Part shown: in pieces, positions 37,220 to 49,200 of the stretch | How positions within the stretch are numbered: the stretch's first letter is position 1 | How the letters are laid out: the number at the start of each line of letters is the position of its first letter | Origin: Balaenoptera acutorostrata | Lineage: Eukaryota; Chordata; Mammalia; Artiodactyla; Balaenopteridae | Length of the DNA: 64,000 nucleotides | Assembly: GCF_949987535.1 (NCBI RefSeq) | Contig: NC_080075.1 | Coordinates: 930,001-994,000, forward strand | Direction: 5' to 3' | The notes under the pieces: model-generated | The model's input: the letters and a program-made list of their open reading frames with translations, nothing else | Database searches by the model: none | What the model was told of the DNA's origin: nothing | Made by a program: the position numbers and the translations under genes

Positions 37220-40200
37220 AAGCTTGTGAAAAAAACTAGCTTTATGCAACTTTATTATTACATTAAATGACTCCTGAAATAACTTAGGATATGGTCACAA
37301 ATACTATACGTATTTTAAAAATTAAATTAATATTCTCACTGTACAAATCTTCCACCTCCAGAAGAGATTAAAAATGTATGACATGGGTTCCATTTCCAGA
37401 GGGCTCTCTTACCGATTACAAATAATTAAAACTAAAAACCGTACACAAAACACAAAAAGCTACTACCTAAGGAATGTCAAAGGGAAACAAAACCAGGGAA
37501 TAGTAGAAAGGAGGGAAAACCTGGAGAAGAAACCATCAAGGGGCTGAAGTTTCCTGGGTTTCGTTTTCCCTTGCAGTCTTGCCCCAGGGCAGGCCCCAGA
37601 CACAGCTAATCGGAGAGAAACTGCTTTTCAGGGCTGCGAAACCAGGAAGAGGGGACCCCACGAGCCAAGGAACGTGCTCAAATCTGGATCAGCCCTGAGC
37701 CGGCGAAAGCAGCAGAGCAAAGGAGCAGAGACAGGAATTCAGTTTAAAAACAGCCCCACTGCGCGTAGGCACCTTAAAGACCCAGAGCATCACAGCAAAG
37801 GCTGAGAACCCCCAGCGGTGCCCGCGTGACAGGCTCCAGAGCAACAGCACAGGCTTTGGAAACCGAGCGACGGGGGCACAGCCCACACAGTGAGAAAACA
37901 CTCAGCCTCGACCCACTGGGCTCACTGCTTAAGAAATGAATACATACAACCAACATTCTTCAGAGTGTTATGAAAGGATCCAGAATCTATACAAAATTAA
38001 TAATATCCAAAAGGTCCCGAAGACAATCCCAAACTCACTGCACATACAAAGAACCAGAAAAATGTGATTAGGTTTCAAGAAAAATGCCAACCCTTAGGTG
38101 ATCTAGAGTGGAATTTTAAACTGAATTCCAAATGCCAATGAATGCAAATGGAAAGACAGAAATTCTCGTAAGAAAAACTGAAAATAATTGGAAAATTTAG
38201 AACTTTAAAATGCCAGAAATAAAAAAATTCTCTAGATGAGCTCAGTTGCAACATAGAAATGAAAGAAGAAACCGTGATCCCGTGATCAAATCTGAAGGAC
38301 GCACAAGAAAAGGACTGAAGAGAGGAACAGCCTCAGAAACCTGCGGGGTGACAGCAAAGTGGGAGGGGGGGGGAGGGTGCTTGCTGGGGGGTGCGGGGAG
38401 GGGGGGGAGACGGGCAACTACGAGGAGCGCGTGGGAACTCTGGGGGCCGGGATACTCTTCTTCTTGATCACGGCGCCCATCACGAGACTGCACGCGCTTT
38501 CAAAACAAATAGTAAATTCTCCTCTATATAAGTTACACGTATAGTAACCCATCTCTTGATATGAAACAAAGAACAATACCATACCAACTACCTGACAGTC
38601 TCGATAAAAATATTTAATCTGAATATAAATGTTAGGAAACAATCAGGCAAATACAGAATAAGACACACTCTTTTAAGACTACAGGCCAAAAGTCTTCAAA
38701 GAAAAGCCTCACAAAAAGCAAAAATGGTGACGTGGATTGCTCTAGATCCAGAGAAACCAATGAGATTTGCCTGCATTTTGTCTAGTTCCTTAATCAGAGA
38801 ACAAAACAAAAAGCAATAAAAGACAATTTGGGGACCCACTTGGAAAGTGAGCATGGACTGTGTATGTATTTTAAGTTAAATTATACAATTAGCACGCATT
38901 TCCTGTTCAATAGTGGTGCGGAGAACACCCTCATTCTGAGGCGATCCATAGCACGGAAGAAGGACTTAGGGTGCTGGGTCTTGATTTTTGCAACCCTTTT
39001 TGCAACCCACCTTCAACTGGTCCAGGAGAAAATGTGAGGGCGGAGAGGCTGAGCAAACGTGCAAATGCGAACGAGCAGGGAGCCCAAACCAGAGGAGGAG
39101 GGCCCTGCGCGCTAAAGTCAGCGCCATGCGCTTACCTCCTTCAAGATCTGGAACCTTGTAAGAACCTCTTCTCTGACACCTTTAATTTTATTCAAGGCAC
39201 TTTCATGTCTGAAAAGCAGCTCTTCTCTCTCAGCCAGAAAACGTTCTCGCTTTTGAAGCTCTTCAGCAAATTCCTGTTGTGCTGCAGTTTCACACTGTAT
39301 GGAAAGGGCAGAGTTTAGTGTTTTTCGGAAGCACACGCACCAGCGGTACAAGTGAGAGTCTCATTCACTGAGATGGCAGCTCAATCGAACGGCGTTTCGG
39401 ACGCAGGGGAACCAAGTGAGCGCAGACGCAGCAACAGCCAGACCGGCGTGCAGGTGACCCTGTACTTTGCAGGATCCACCAGTGAGATTCCACCGTGAGG
39501 ACTCGAGAGAATTTGGGGTGCAAGCGAGGTGAGCACCGCGGAGCTCCCCGCGCCCGCCGGGATGCCCTCCACCCCTCCCCTTCCCATCGCCTGGGCTGCC
39601 CTCCAGCCACCTTCCCTGCCCCGACGCCACCAGCTGAGCTCCCCTGGAGAAGAAAGCCTCACACCTGAAGAGGCGCTCCTGTGCGGCCCAGAAATCCTCT
39701 CCCACCTCCCCCCATTCCCCACGGCGCCTATGCAAACCTTCTCCACCCTCCACCGTGAATCCATCACCTCCTCCAGCCTCTGTGCAGGCAGCCTGGTCTC
39801 TGCCTTCACGGGGGCACAGAAGACAGCGCGGGGAGGCAGCCTTACAAAGGGAGGCCGGCCTCCCACTGCCTCTGCCTCCTGGGGAGACTGCTGCCACGCA
39901 GTGCTCTATTATTTCCAACGCTCCCGTCGCATCAGAAATGAAATCTCCCTGGACCCCGCCCACTGGCCTCCCCTGCTCACAAACTTCTTTAAAATGTTGT
40001 CTACGTTTGCTGAGCCCTCTTGACATCCCAGTCACTCCTTGACGTACTGATACTTTCATCTGGCCTCAACCCACGTCCCCTACTGAACCAGCTGCCCAAT
40101 CACTGAACCCGCAGGTCCCGCTGCAGCCCTGGTTTCACGCATCGCACACTCTGGTCCCCTCCTTCCTCGCCTCCCTGACACCACCTCCTCCGGGTCCCCT

Positions 40201-43200
40201 TTCCCCTCCGCGGGCTCTACTCCCTCCCCTGCCCTTCAGTTACTGCGCTCCTCAAGATTGGGGGTTAAGCTGCATTCTTTCTCCATACTTCCTCTGCTTG
40301 GTTCCATCCACCCAGGGGCTAAAAGCACTGCGCACAGTAACTCACTGTTTCCAAACTGCGGTGCTCAGCTCTTTCCCCCAAGCTCCAGACTCCAGTCCAA
40401 GCTGCCTATTAACATCTCCACCTGTGTGCTTTCAGGTAGCACAAAATAGTCATGTCCAAAATTGAAATCAATTAGCCATCAGGGGAATGCAAATCAAAAC
40501 CCCGAGACAGCACTTCACATCCACTAGGATGGCTAGAATCACAAAGACAGTGAGAAACTGGAACCCTTGCTCAGCACTGGTGGGGTGTAAAATGGTGCCG
40601 CCGTTTTGGGAAACAGTTTGACGGGTCCTCAAAAAGAGAAACACACAGGGCTGCCGTACGACCCAGCAACTCCACACCCAGGTACACACCCAGGAGAGGT
40701 GAAAGCACATGTCCACACAAACCTTAAACACGAGTGTTCACAGCCGCGTTAGTCGTAATAGCCAAAAGAGTGGAAACAACCCGAATGTCCACCAGTTGAT
40801 GAATGGATAAAGAAAATGTGGAACATCCTTATAATGGAATACTATTCAACAATAAAAAGGAACAAAGTACTGATACATGCTGACACATGGATAACCCTTG
40901 ATAACACCATGCCAAGTGAAAGAAGCCAGTTACCTCATGCTTATATGAAACATAGTTACTACATATTTATATGAAAAATCCAAAACAGGCAAATCCATCG
41001 AGACAGAAAGTAGATTAGTGGTTACCTAAGGCTGAGGTGAGTATGGGGAGACATGAGGAGAGATATGCAATGGGTAAGGGAGTTTCATTACCGGGATAAT
41101 GAAAATATTCTAAAATTGGCTGAGGTGATGGCCAGTGTAACTCTTTGAGTATACTAAAAATAAATGAATTGCACACTTTAAAAAAAATTAAAGAGGCCCT
41201 TCCACCATGTGACGACACAGCAAGAAGATGCTGTCTATGAACCCGGAAGCGGGCTCTCATCAGACCCTGACCTGCTGCTTCCTGCAGTGCCCGGCAGGCC
41301 CTGTGAAGGTACACCTCCCTCCTCCCTTTCCTGGGATGGCTCACAGTCAGGCTCTCCTCTGACCACCAGTTCTGGACGCGGAAGCTTTCTGCACAGGACC
41401 AGCCTCCCCTCTGAACACCCAGCAAGGCCTCAGTCCCAGCGGTTCCTGAGGCAGATGGATGAGGCCCTCAGAGGGATGGGTTCTACTACAATCACTGGAA
41501 GATTCCCCATCATCAGTCAACCACTGGCAGAAACGTGCTGGAACCTTTTCACCTTAGCAGATGATGAAAGCCAAAAAATTCTGATATGGTGCTTATGTTG
41601 TCTGATTAACAAAGAACCACAGAATTCTGGAGAATTGAAACTGAACTCCTGGACACAGTCTTGTTACCTCGTGTACTCTCAAGGTCTTTAGGTTTGCACT
41701 GTAGGTTACTATCCTGGTTGGCTTAAAAATATGGTTTTATCATTAGTGTCTGAACTCAGAGAGAATCACGTTAATGGAACGTAAGCGAACGGGCACTACC
41801 ACCCCCCCACACCCCCGCCTGGAGGACCACGTGGCGCCCGTGCTGCCTTTCCTCACGCGTCGGGGAGCAAACGGAGCTGCCTGCGGGGCGCACTCTATCC
41901 TGCTGCGCATCTACACAGAAATCAAGTCCTGGTGGTTTATTTACAGGCTGGAATACAAAACGGCAATTAAAACGAACGAACTAGATCTACATTTTCCACG
42001 TATGTAAATCTCAAAAATGTAATAATAATGACGCAAGGGAAGTTGTGAAAACATATCCACAATGTGTCATTACATAAAATTTTAAAACACTCAAAAACAA
42101 CGCATACATACGAACACATAAAGGGTTTAGTTAAAACATAACAGAAATGATCCACACTAGCTTTAGGGGAGGGCTTTATCCTGGGAAGAGAGGAAACGGG
42201 ATGGGAGACGGGTGCTTCATCTGTAATTGAAATGCTTTACTTCTTTAAAAATATCAAATAGAAATATTAATAAAATGTTAATATGCTAAAATACTGGCAA
42301 CAGGCACACTGCTGATGTTTTTCTGCATGTCGTATTATTTTAAAAACTAAAATACAGGGACTTCCCTGGCGGTCCAGTGGTTAAGACTCTGTGCTTCCAC
42401 TGCAGGGGGCACGGGTTCGATCCCTGGTCGGGGATAATAGGATCCTGCATGCCACGTGGTGCAGCCAAAAAATACAACATTAAAATTTAAGAAAACAAAT
42501 TAAAAAAAACAAAAATACAGTGTTACCTTGTAAAATAAAGAAAACGAAGAAATCATTTCCTGCACAAAAAGTTAGAATTTTTTAAAAAATGGAATTAATT
42601 AATCCTCTCCTTCTCTAGTTTTGTCCCCGATCTCAGCAAAAAGCAGCCCATTTCCAATACCCAAAGAACTGACCTGCATTTCCCCCTGAACTACAAGCCT
42701 ATCGCACATCTCCCAAATTGCAACAGTCTCCAAGACCTTCTGATCCCACCTCTTCACGATGCTTAGAGCCCCTGGCTCCCCTCCACCCCCAGGGCCCTCA
42801 CCCCAGCCCCGGGCACTGCTCCTACCTCTTCACACTGCACCTGCCCCAGGCCTCACCTACTGACCGCGTGAGACCTGTGTCTCCATTTCACGCTCGAACC
42901 CGATCCATTCCAGATGAAAATCTCGGTCTTTCTCCCTAAATCCATTCTTCCTCCAAGTGGTACAAACCAGAAACGCGGGACTCATCCTCAACACCTTATT
43001 CTCTCTGCACCATACCCAACACTTCACCCCAAGTCCAAAATAAATCTCCAATCTACTCACTTCTGTTTCTCTGCCGCCATCCCAGTCCGAGCGACCAGTA
43101 TCGCTCACCGGGACCACTGCAGTAGAATACCCTATCTGGGCTATCAACTTCCACACCCGTCCCCTCCAATCCATTTCTTTAAGGAACTCTGCAGAGTCCC

Positions 43201-46200
43201 CTGCTACATTTCCCTTGAATGAGTGTTACCAGGCCTCAGGGGCTTCTCATACCAGAACGTCTGTCTACAACGGACCTCTTTCACTGGGCTAAACGCTACC
43301 CAACCTTCAGCGTCTGACTTCAATGTTATTTTCTTAGAAATACCCTGCCTGGTCTCTCAGTCCACTCCAATCAGGTGTTCATATTATAACTATATCATTC
43401 ACTAAAATTTGTACAACTGTAACTACATGGGTACTTATGCATCACTTCTAATAAGCTATGCATGGCAAGGACCATATACTCTATTTACTTCTATATACTC
43501 AGCACTTAGCATCAAAAAGCATATTAAGAGGTGTTCAAATATTTGTTGAATGAATAGTATCACACAACATACCAAAAATGTATGTTTAATGACAACACGA
43601 TAAAAGACCACAAAGTAGTTTTTTAAATCAGATTAAACTACAAATTAAACAAGATTAACCCACTGTACTTCATTTTTTAAATTAAATATTTATATCTTTA
43701 TTGTGTTTGCTATACACGATAGCTATGTCCTTAGAACCCTTACTCTTTTTTACCCTGTAAAGTACGGTCGAAGGCATCTTCTTAACACACTGGCTTCACC
43801 CTGGCACTCCTTGGCCTGAGCTGTCAGCATCTTCTCTCCCGACAGGCTGGTGACCTCACAACCTGATAAAGCCCTCCTTCCAAAGTGTCTCACCTCCAAC
43901 TCCTTGTACCAAGAATGTCCTCCCCGCTCCTCTCCTCTTGAACTTCTGCCTCTCTGTCAAGTTACCACATTAAGTCTCTCCCTGAGCTTTCCCCCAGCGA
44001 TTTTAGGCCAAAATAATCTTCTGAAATGCTACAGTAATTATAATCTTATTTTTTATTTAGAATTATTTAGACAAAATGATACTGGCTTTTAAAAAACATT
44101 TATTTCATGTGTATAAAAATGTAACGTATTTCCAACTAGAAGAATTTCAAACAGAAATTGTTATTACATATACTTCTGCTTCCTTCTGTACTCCCACTTA
44201 GTGGATGCTTGAGAAAGACATGAATTACATCCTTTAGAGACAAAGAAGATAAAGGCCACTGTTCTGAACTGAATTCTGGTGAGAGCTGACAGGAGAACTT
44301 TTTACATATAGGTATTTAAAACAATGAATCTAGAACACCTACTTCAAAAAGCATACTTTACCAGCAAATTCTCTTTTATTTCTTCAGTAAGGATGGAATG
44401 GAAATAAACACTTAACTAACACAATTAAAACGAAACACGTGTGTTCGTGTTTCCTCAACGTTCGGCGCTGACAACATCAACATTTCCGGACCCTCGGTTC
44501 AGCCTGCGGGCTCACCTGCAGTTTCTGGTATATCTGGAGTAACTCATCGTAGATCTGGCTGACCTGACGCGGAAGCACACCCTGCCTGTTTGAGGCTCTG
44601 GACGCTGGGGAGCTGACACGTTTCGAAGGAGAGTCACTGGCGTCACTGCAACAGTCAGTCCAGTTCCTTGAATCTGAGGCCGAACTAGTTGGCCCGGCAA
44701 CTGCTAAGAAAATTAAACTTAAATTAAAAACCGAATTTATAGTTTTAAATATCCTCATAGTATTGTTAAAAAGTTTCAAGGACTATATGCAGAGAGAAAG
44801 AATGATACAGCAAACGGTTAACATTTAGAAAATTTGGATGAAAGCCACACAGGAATTCTTTGCGGTCTTTTTGCAACTTCTCCGTAAATCTGAGATTACT
44901 TCAAAAATGAGTGCGCGAAAGCACTTATGGATTAACTGCCGAGACCAAGAAATGGAAAGTTACCTCAGAAACCCCGGAGCACATTCCCTTCTCTCCCTTA
45001 CACCAAATTAACCACTAACCCAAATACAGTGTTCATCACTGTTTCCCTTCTTTTTAATTTTTGCTACTTATGTTTAAAAAATTATTTGTTTTGCCTGTCT
45101 TTAAAGTTTATGTAACGTCTGTAGTTAATCATATAATGACATAACCTCTATAACCTCCCCCGTTAAATAACACGTTCCTGCATTAACGACGGCGGCAGGT
45201 GCACCACCCTCCGCTGCGTCACCTGTGCTGTGTTTTTCGCGCACGGACACCCGAGCGGGGCGGCCTCGCCCCTGGCGCCCACGGGGAGCGCTCCCCTAGA
45301 GCACACGATTGGCAGCAACACTGCGGGGTGGCAGGGTACGCGTGCAGAGTCCACTGCCCGGGGCCCAAAGCTAACCAACTCCCCTGACAGCAGTGGAGAG
45401 CAAGGCCCTCCTGCTTCGCTTCTCGCCAGCACTGAGCTACCAGAACTCACGCTCTGCGAACACCGAGCACAGCGGTTTTCCCTTGCGTTGGCCTCCAGCT
45501 GGGGCAGCGGCCCGGCTTTAAGAAGGGCTCTCCCACAGTACTCCCCGTCTTGGACAGACTGGGGAGCCAAGACAAAAAGTAGGAATGTTTAAAAAGGAAA
45601 ATGTCTCCCTTCCCTCACTCAGCAGATGCCCTTCAAGGGGAGACCCCCTCTCCAGGCTCCCGTCCACCCAGCACCGGCCTGAAGACTCCTTAGTTCTGTC
45701 AGCCTTTACACACACTCAGCATTTGTTCAATGGTCATCCGTGGGAAAATCCACCGCACAGCAGGAAACACAAGCCGGCAGAAGTATTCTTCGTGCTCCCC
45801 GTACACTGAGATGAATGGCGAAGAGGACGGAGGCGCGAGTGTCCTGTGTGTGTGGGAGATGCACAGGCTCCCGGGGGCAGCCGGGTCCTGCAGCCAAGAG
45901 GGGAGGGCGCCACCCCAGCTGCCTGTCTTCCTGAAATCCTGGCAAAACTAGGACAGGCGGCCAGGTACACAGAGCAACCACTGCTCAGGACCAAAGGAAG
46001 CCAGCCCTCAAGTGATCGGGACTATTTTCCTGAAATGTTTAAGGAAGAGGCACCTACTACCATAATTTTACTCACTTCCTAACAAATACTGACATGAAAA
46101 AGAACTGAAGAAATTATAAAAATATTCAGTTGATTATTAAGCACTTTTGATAAACTTTGAGAGTGTAGAAATTCTACTGGAAAATCATGAAGTTTATTTT

Positions 46201-49200
46201 TTCTTCTCCTTTAGCTTCATGACAAGCACAGTAGCCAGCTCATGGCTTACAAAGCTCCAGGACACAGAAATACAGACCCCTGAGAACCAGCGTTATTACT
46301 ATGGGGTAAGCTTTACGCGCCCTACTGGACAGAGGTACTGTTTAAATGACTGTTCTAAAATGAGTATTTCTCTTACCTTTGTTTATCTCTTTAAAAGACT
46401 GCTTGTTTATTTCGGAGGTACTAACTCTGTGATCATTCCCAATGAACTCTTCTTCTGTTTCCTGTTGTTTTAAATCTTGAAAAGAATCCAGTTCATCATC
46501 TAGGCTTTAAAAGAAATTCTATCACAGCATTCTGGAAGATTTCTACAGCATTTAAAGCAGGTGAGACTGCTTTTCAAATATTAACAGCGTAACAACTGAG
46601 AAAAATGTAACAAGTAAACATGTTTAAAAAAGCAAAAGGAAAAATTATAAAGTACCAGTCACTGATGCTGAAAACTCACTACAAAGTTCCTTCTACACAT
46701 TCAAACAGGCTCAACTGCAAACTGCACACCCTGCTGATGCTCCACACTCCTCCTTCTGACCCCGGATACTGCTGTGAGGCAGATCTGACAGGCACTGCTT
46801 TGTCTAATTGTAACTAAGAGAACCAGTGTTTAAAGTGACAAAACGGAACCCTAAAGTTCAATTAACTGACAGGTGACATAACCAGCAAAAGGTGACGCAG
46901 AACTAGAATCCCAGGTGTTCTCTCCAAAAAGATCACCTGAACGTTGACCAGTGCTGTTCCAGACCAGTGACCAGTGCTGTTCAAAAGGAATATACTGCAA
47001 GTCACAAAAGATAACTTAAAATTTCTGGGAACTCCCTGGCAGTCCAGTGCTTAAGACTCTGTGCTCTCACTGTCGACCGCCTGGGGTTCAATCCCCCGTC
47101 GGGGAACTAAGATCCCGCAAGCCTCTTGGTGCCGCAAGAAGAAAAAACAAAATTCTAACAGCCATACTGAAAACGTAAAAAGACATGAAATTTTAACAAT
47201 ATACTATATTTAACCCAGTATATCTAAAAGACTGTTATTTTAACATACAATCAATATTTTAAAATAAGACATTTTACATTCTTTTAACCATCTTTAAAAT
47301 CAGCTGTGTATTTTATACTCACAGCACATCTCAATTCAGACCAGCCCCATCTCAAGAACTCGACAGACACCTGCGGCCTGTGCTGGGCAGCTCTACGACT
47401 CCACACTAGATCACAACTAGGGACTGTGGAAAAACTGTCCAATGTTAGAAACTTTCACAGTCCACAAGCTTCAACTTGTAACTTGAAATTACACCCAGAC
47501 CGCTTACCTTAAAGATGATAGAACTATCAGTTAAATATATGAAAATAATTTCCATGAATTCATTAATTAACTTCCAGCAATTTTCTCTTTCCTTCCTCTA
47601 TATTCGATCAACCCCATGTCCAAATCTTGACTCCAGATCAACTAAGTGACTTTGTGAGCACCAAAGGAAACGGCAGTAACAGTAATGATGATAAATAGCG
47701 GTGCATCTGAGTGCTTCTCTACGTACTGAACACTGTTCTAAGTCCTTTACATGGATTAATTCGTTTAATCAGAGAATGAAGCAATTCAAGCTCCAAAATA
47801 TCAATCACATTAACAACAGCTACCTTAGGCACAATTTTCTGTTTTTCTCTCCACAATTACCCCGTTTCATTTTGTATACGTACACATTTTTATGGTTTAA
47901 CGTTATTTCAAAATGTCTGCTCCCTCTCGATACCTAAGCACTTCCTTCTGCCACATATTTTTGGCACTAATAGTATTCAACTTAGAACTTTATTTCACCT
48001 CAGCCTCCGTTGTTTTTACAGTGGTTTTACCCAGAGTAAAATCTCTTCTACAAAACTGCTGACCCCTCACAGCCCAGCACCACATCATACGTATGCTGTA
48101 GGCATTGATACCAACCCCCTGGGCTGACTTCTTCCGTCTCTCTGCTACCTGGGACACAGTGCTCACCACACCAGGAGACACAAGACACAGACTAAGTTAA
48201 TACCGCCGCCTAACAAAGTTGTACTCGTTTTCACCCTAATTTCTTAGTTAATTAAAAAAAGGGGGGGGGGCTTCCCTGGTGGCGCAGTGGTTGAGAATCT
48301 GCCTGCCAATGCAGGGGACACGGGTTCGAGCCCTGGTCTGGGAGGATCCCACATGCCGCGGAGCAGCTGGGCCCGTGAGCCACAATTACTGAGCCTGCGC
48401 GTCTGGAGCCTGTGCTCCGCAACAAGAGAGGCCGCGATGGTGAGAGGCCCGCGCACTGCGATGAAGAGTGGCCCCCGCTCGCCGCAACTAGAGAAAGCCC
48501 TCGCACAGAAACGAAGACCCAACACAGCCATAAATAAATAAATAAACAAATACTTTAAAATCAGAATTAGAATATCACCATTAAAAAAAAAGGGGGGGGG
48601 AGCAAGGTCTTCATTTGGGTCCTGAATGAAGAGCCATCTATCACACAGTGTAACTTTGCATTATGCCAGCAAACACGACGCTAGGTTTGTGCTTTTATCA
48701 AATTCTCCGTAACACTCACTCAGTTTCTCCAACCACTCAGCAGGCTCCTCTCAGAGAAAAGCAAACACCCAGGCAGCCCCTGACCCTCCTTAGTTTCCCG
48801 AGATGCCCAGGGGAGGCCCGAGCAGGACTCGGGGTACCTTGCCAACTGACGGTCCCGCGCTTGAGGGCACCACGGGGGGATGCGGGGCCGCGCCTCCTCT
48901 CATCAGAGTAACATCTCAGCGACGGACCAGCTTCATCTCCACGTGAGTAGAAACCGAAGTCCTCTGTGAACAGGAAAGAAGATGGCAGAGGCTGCTCACT
49001 AAGGTCAGATATCAACGACCTCATTCTCGACCCCGAAACGTAGAAGAACAAAGCTACGTAGCGATTTCCTGTCTGTGTGTCTCCTTAATGCAGACTTCCA
49101 GAAAACAGGCATCAAGTCTGCTCTTCAAACAGCACTGACGTTCATCCCCGCCCCCCCGCACGTGACGCCGGCAACGACGCCGGGAAGCAAGCAGAGCAGG

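Noticed and set aside
39361..40059. 232-codon minus-strand frame and 164-codon plus-strand frame in the intron after exon 6
   Set aside because: GC-rich DNA open on both strands, with no family features and no exon-intron structure.
48836..48838. GTACCC as the exon 3 donor of CCDC138
   Set aside because: It would leave phase 1 and give an immediate TAG in exon 4.
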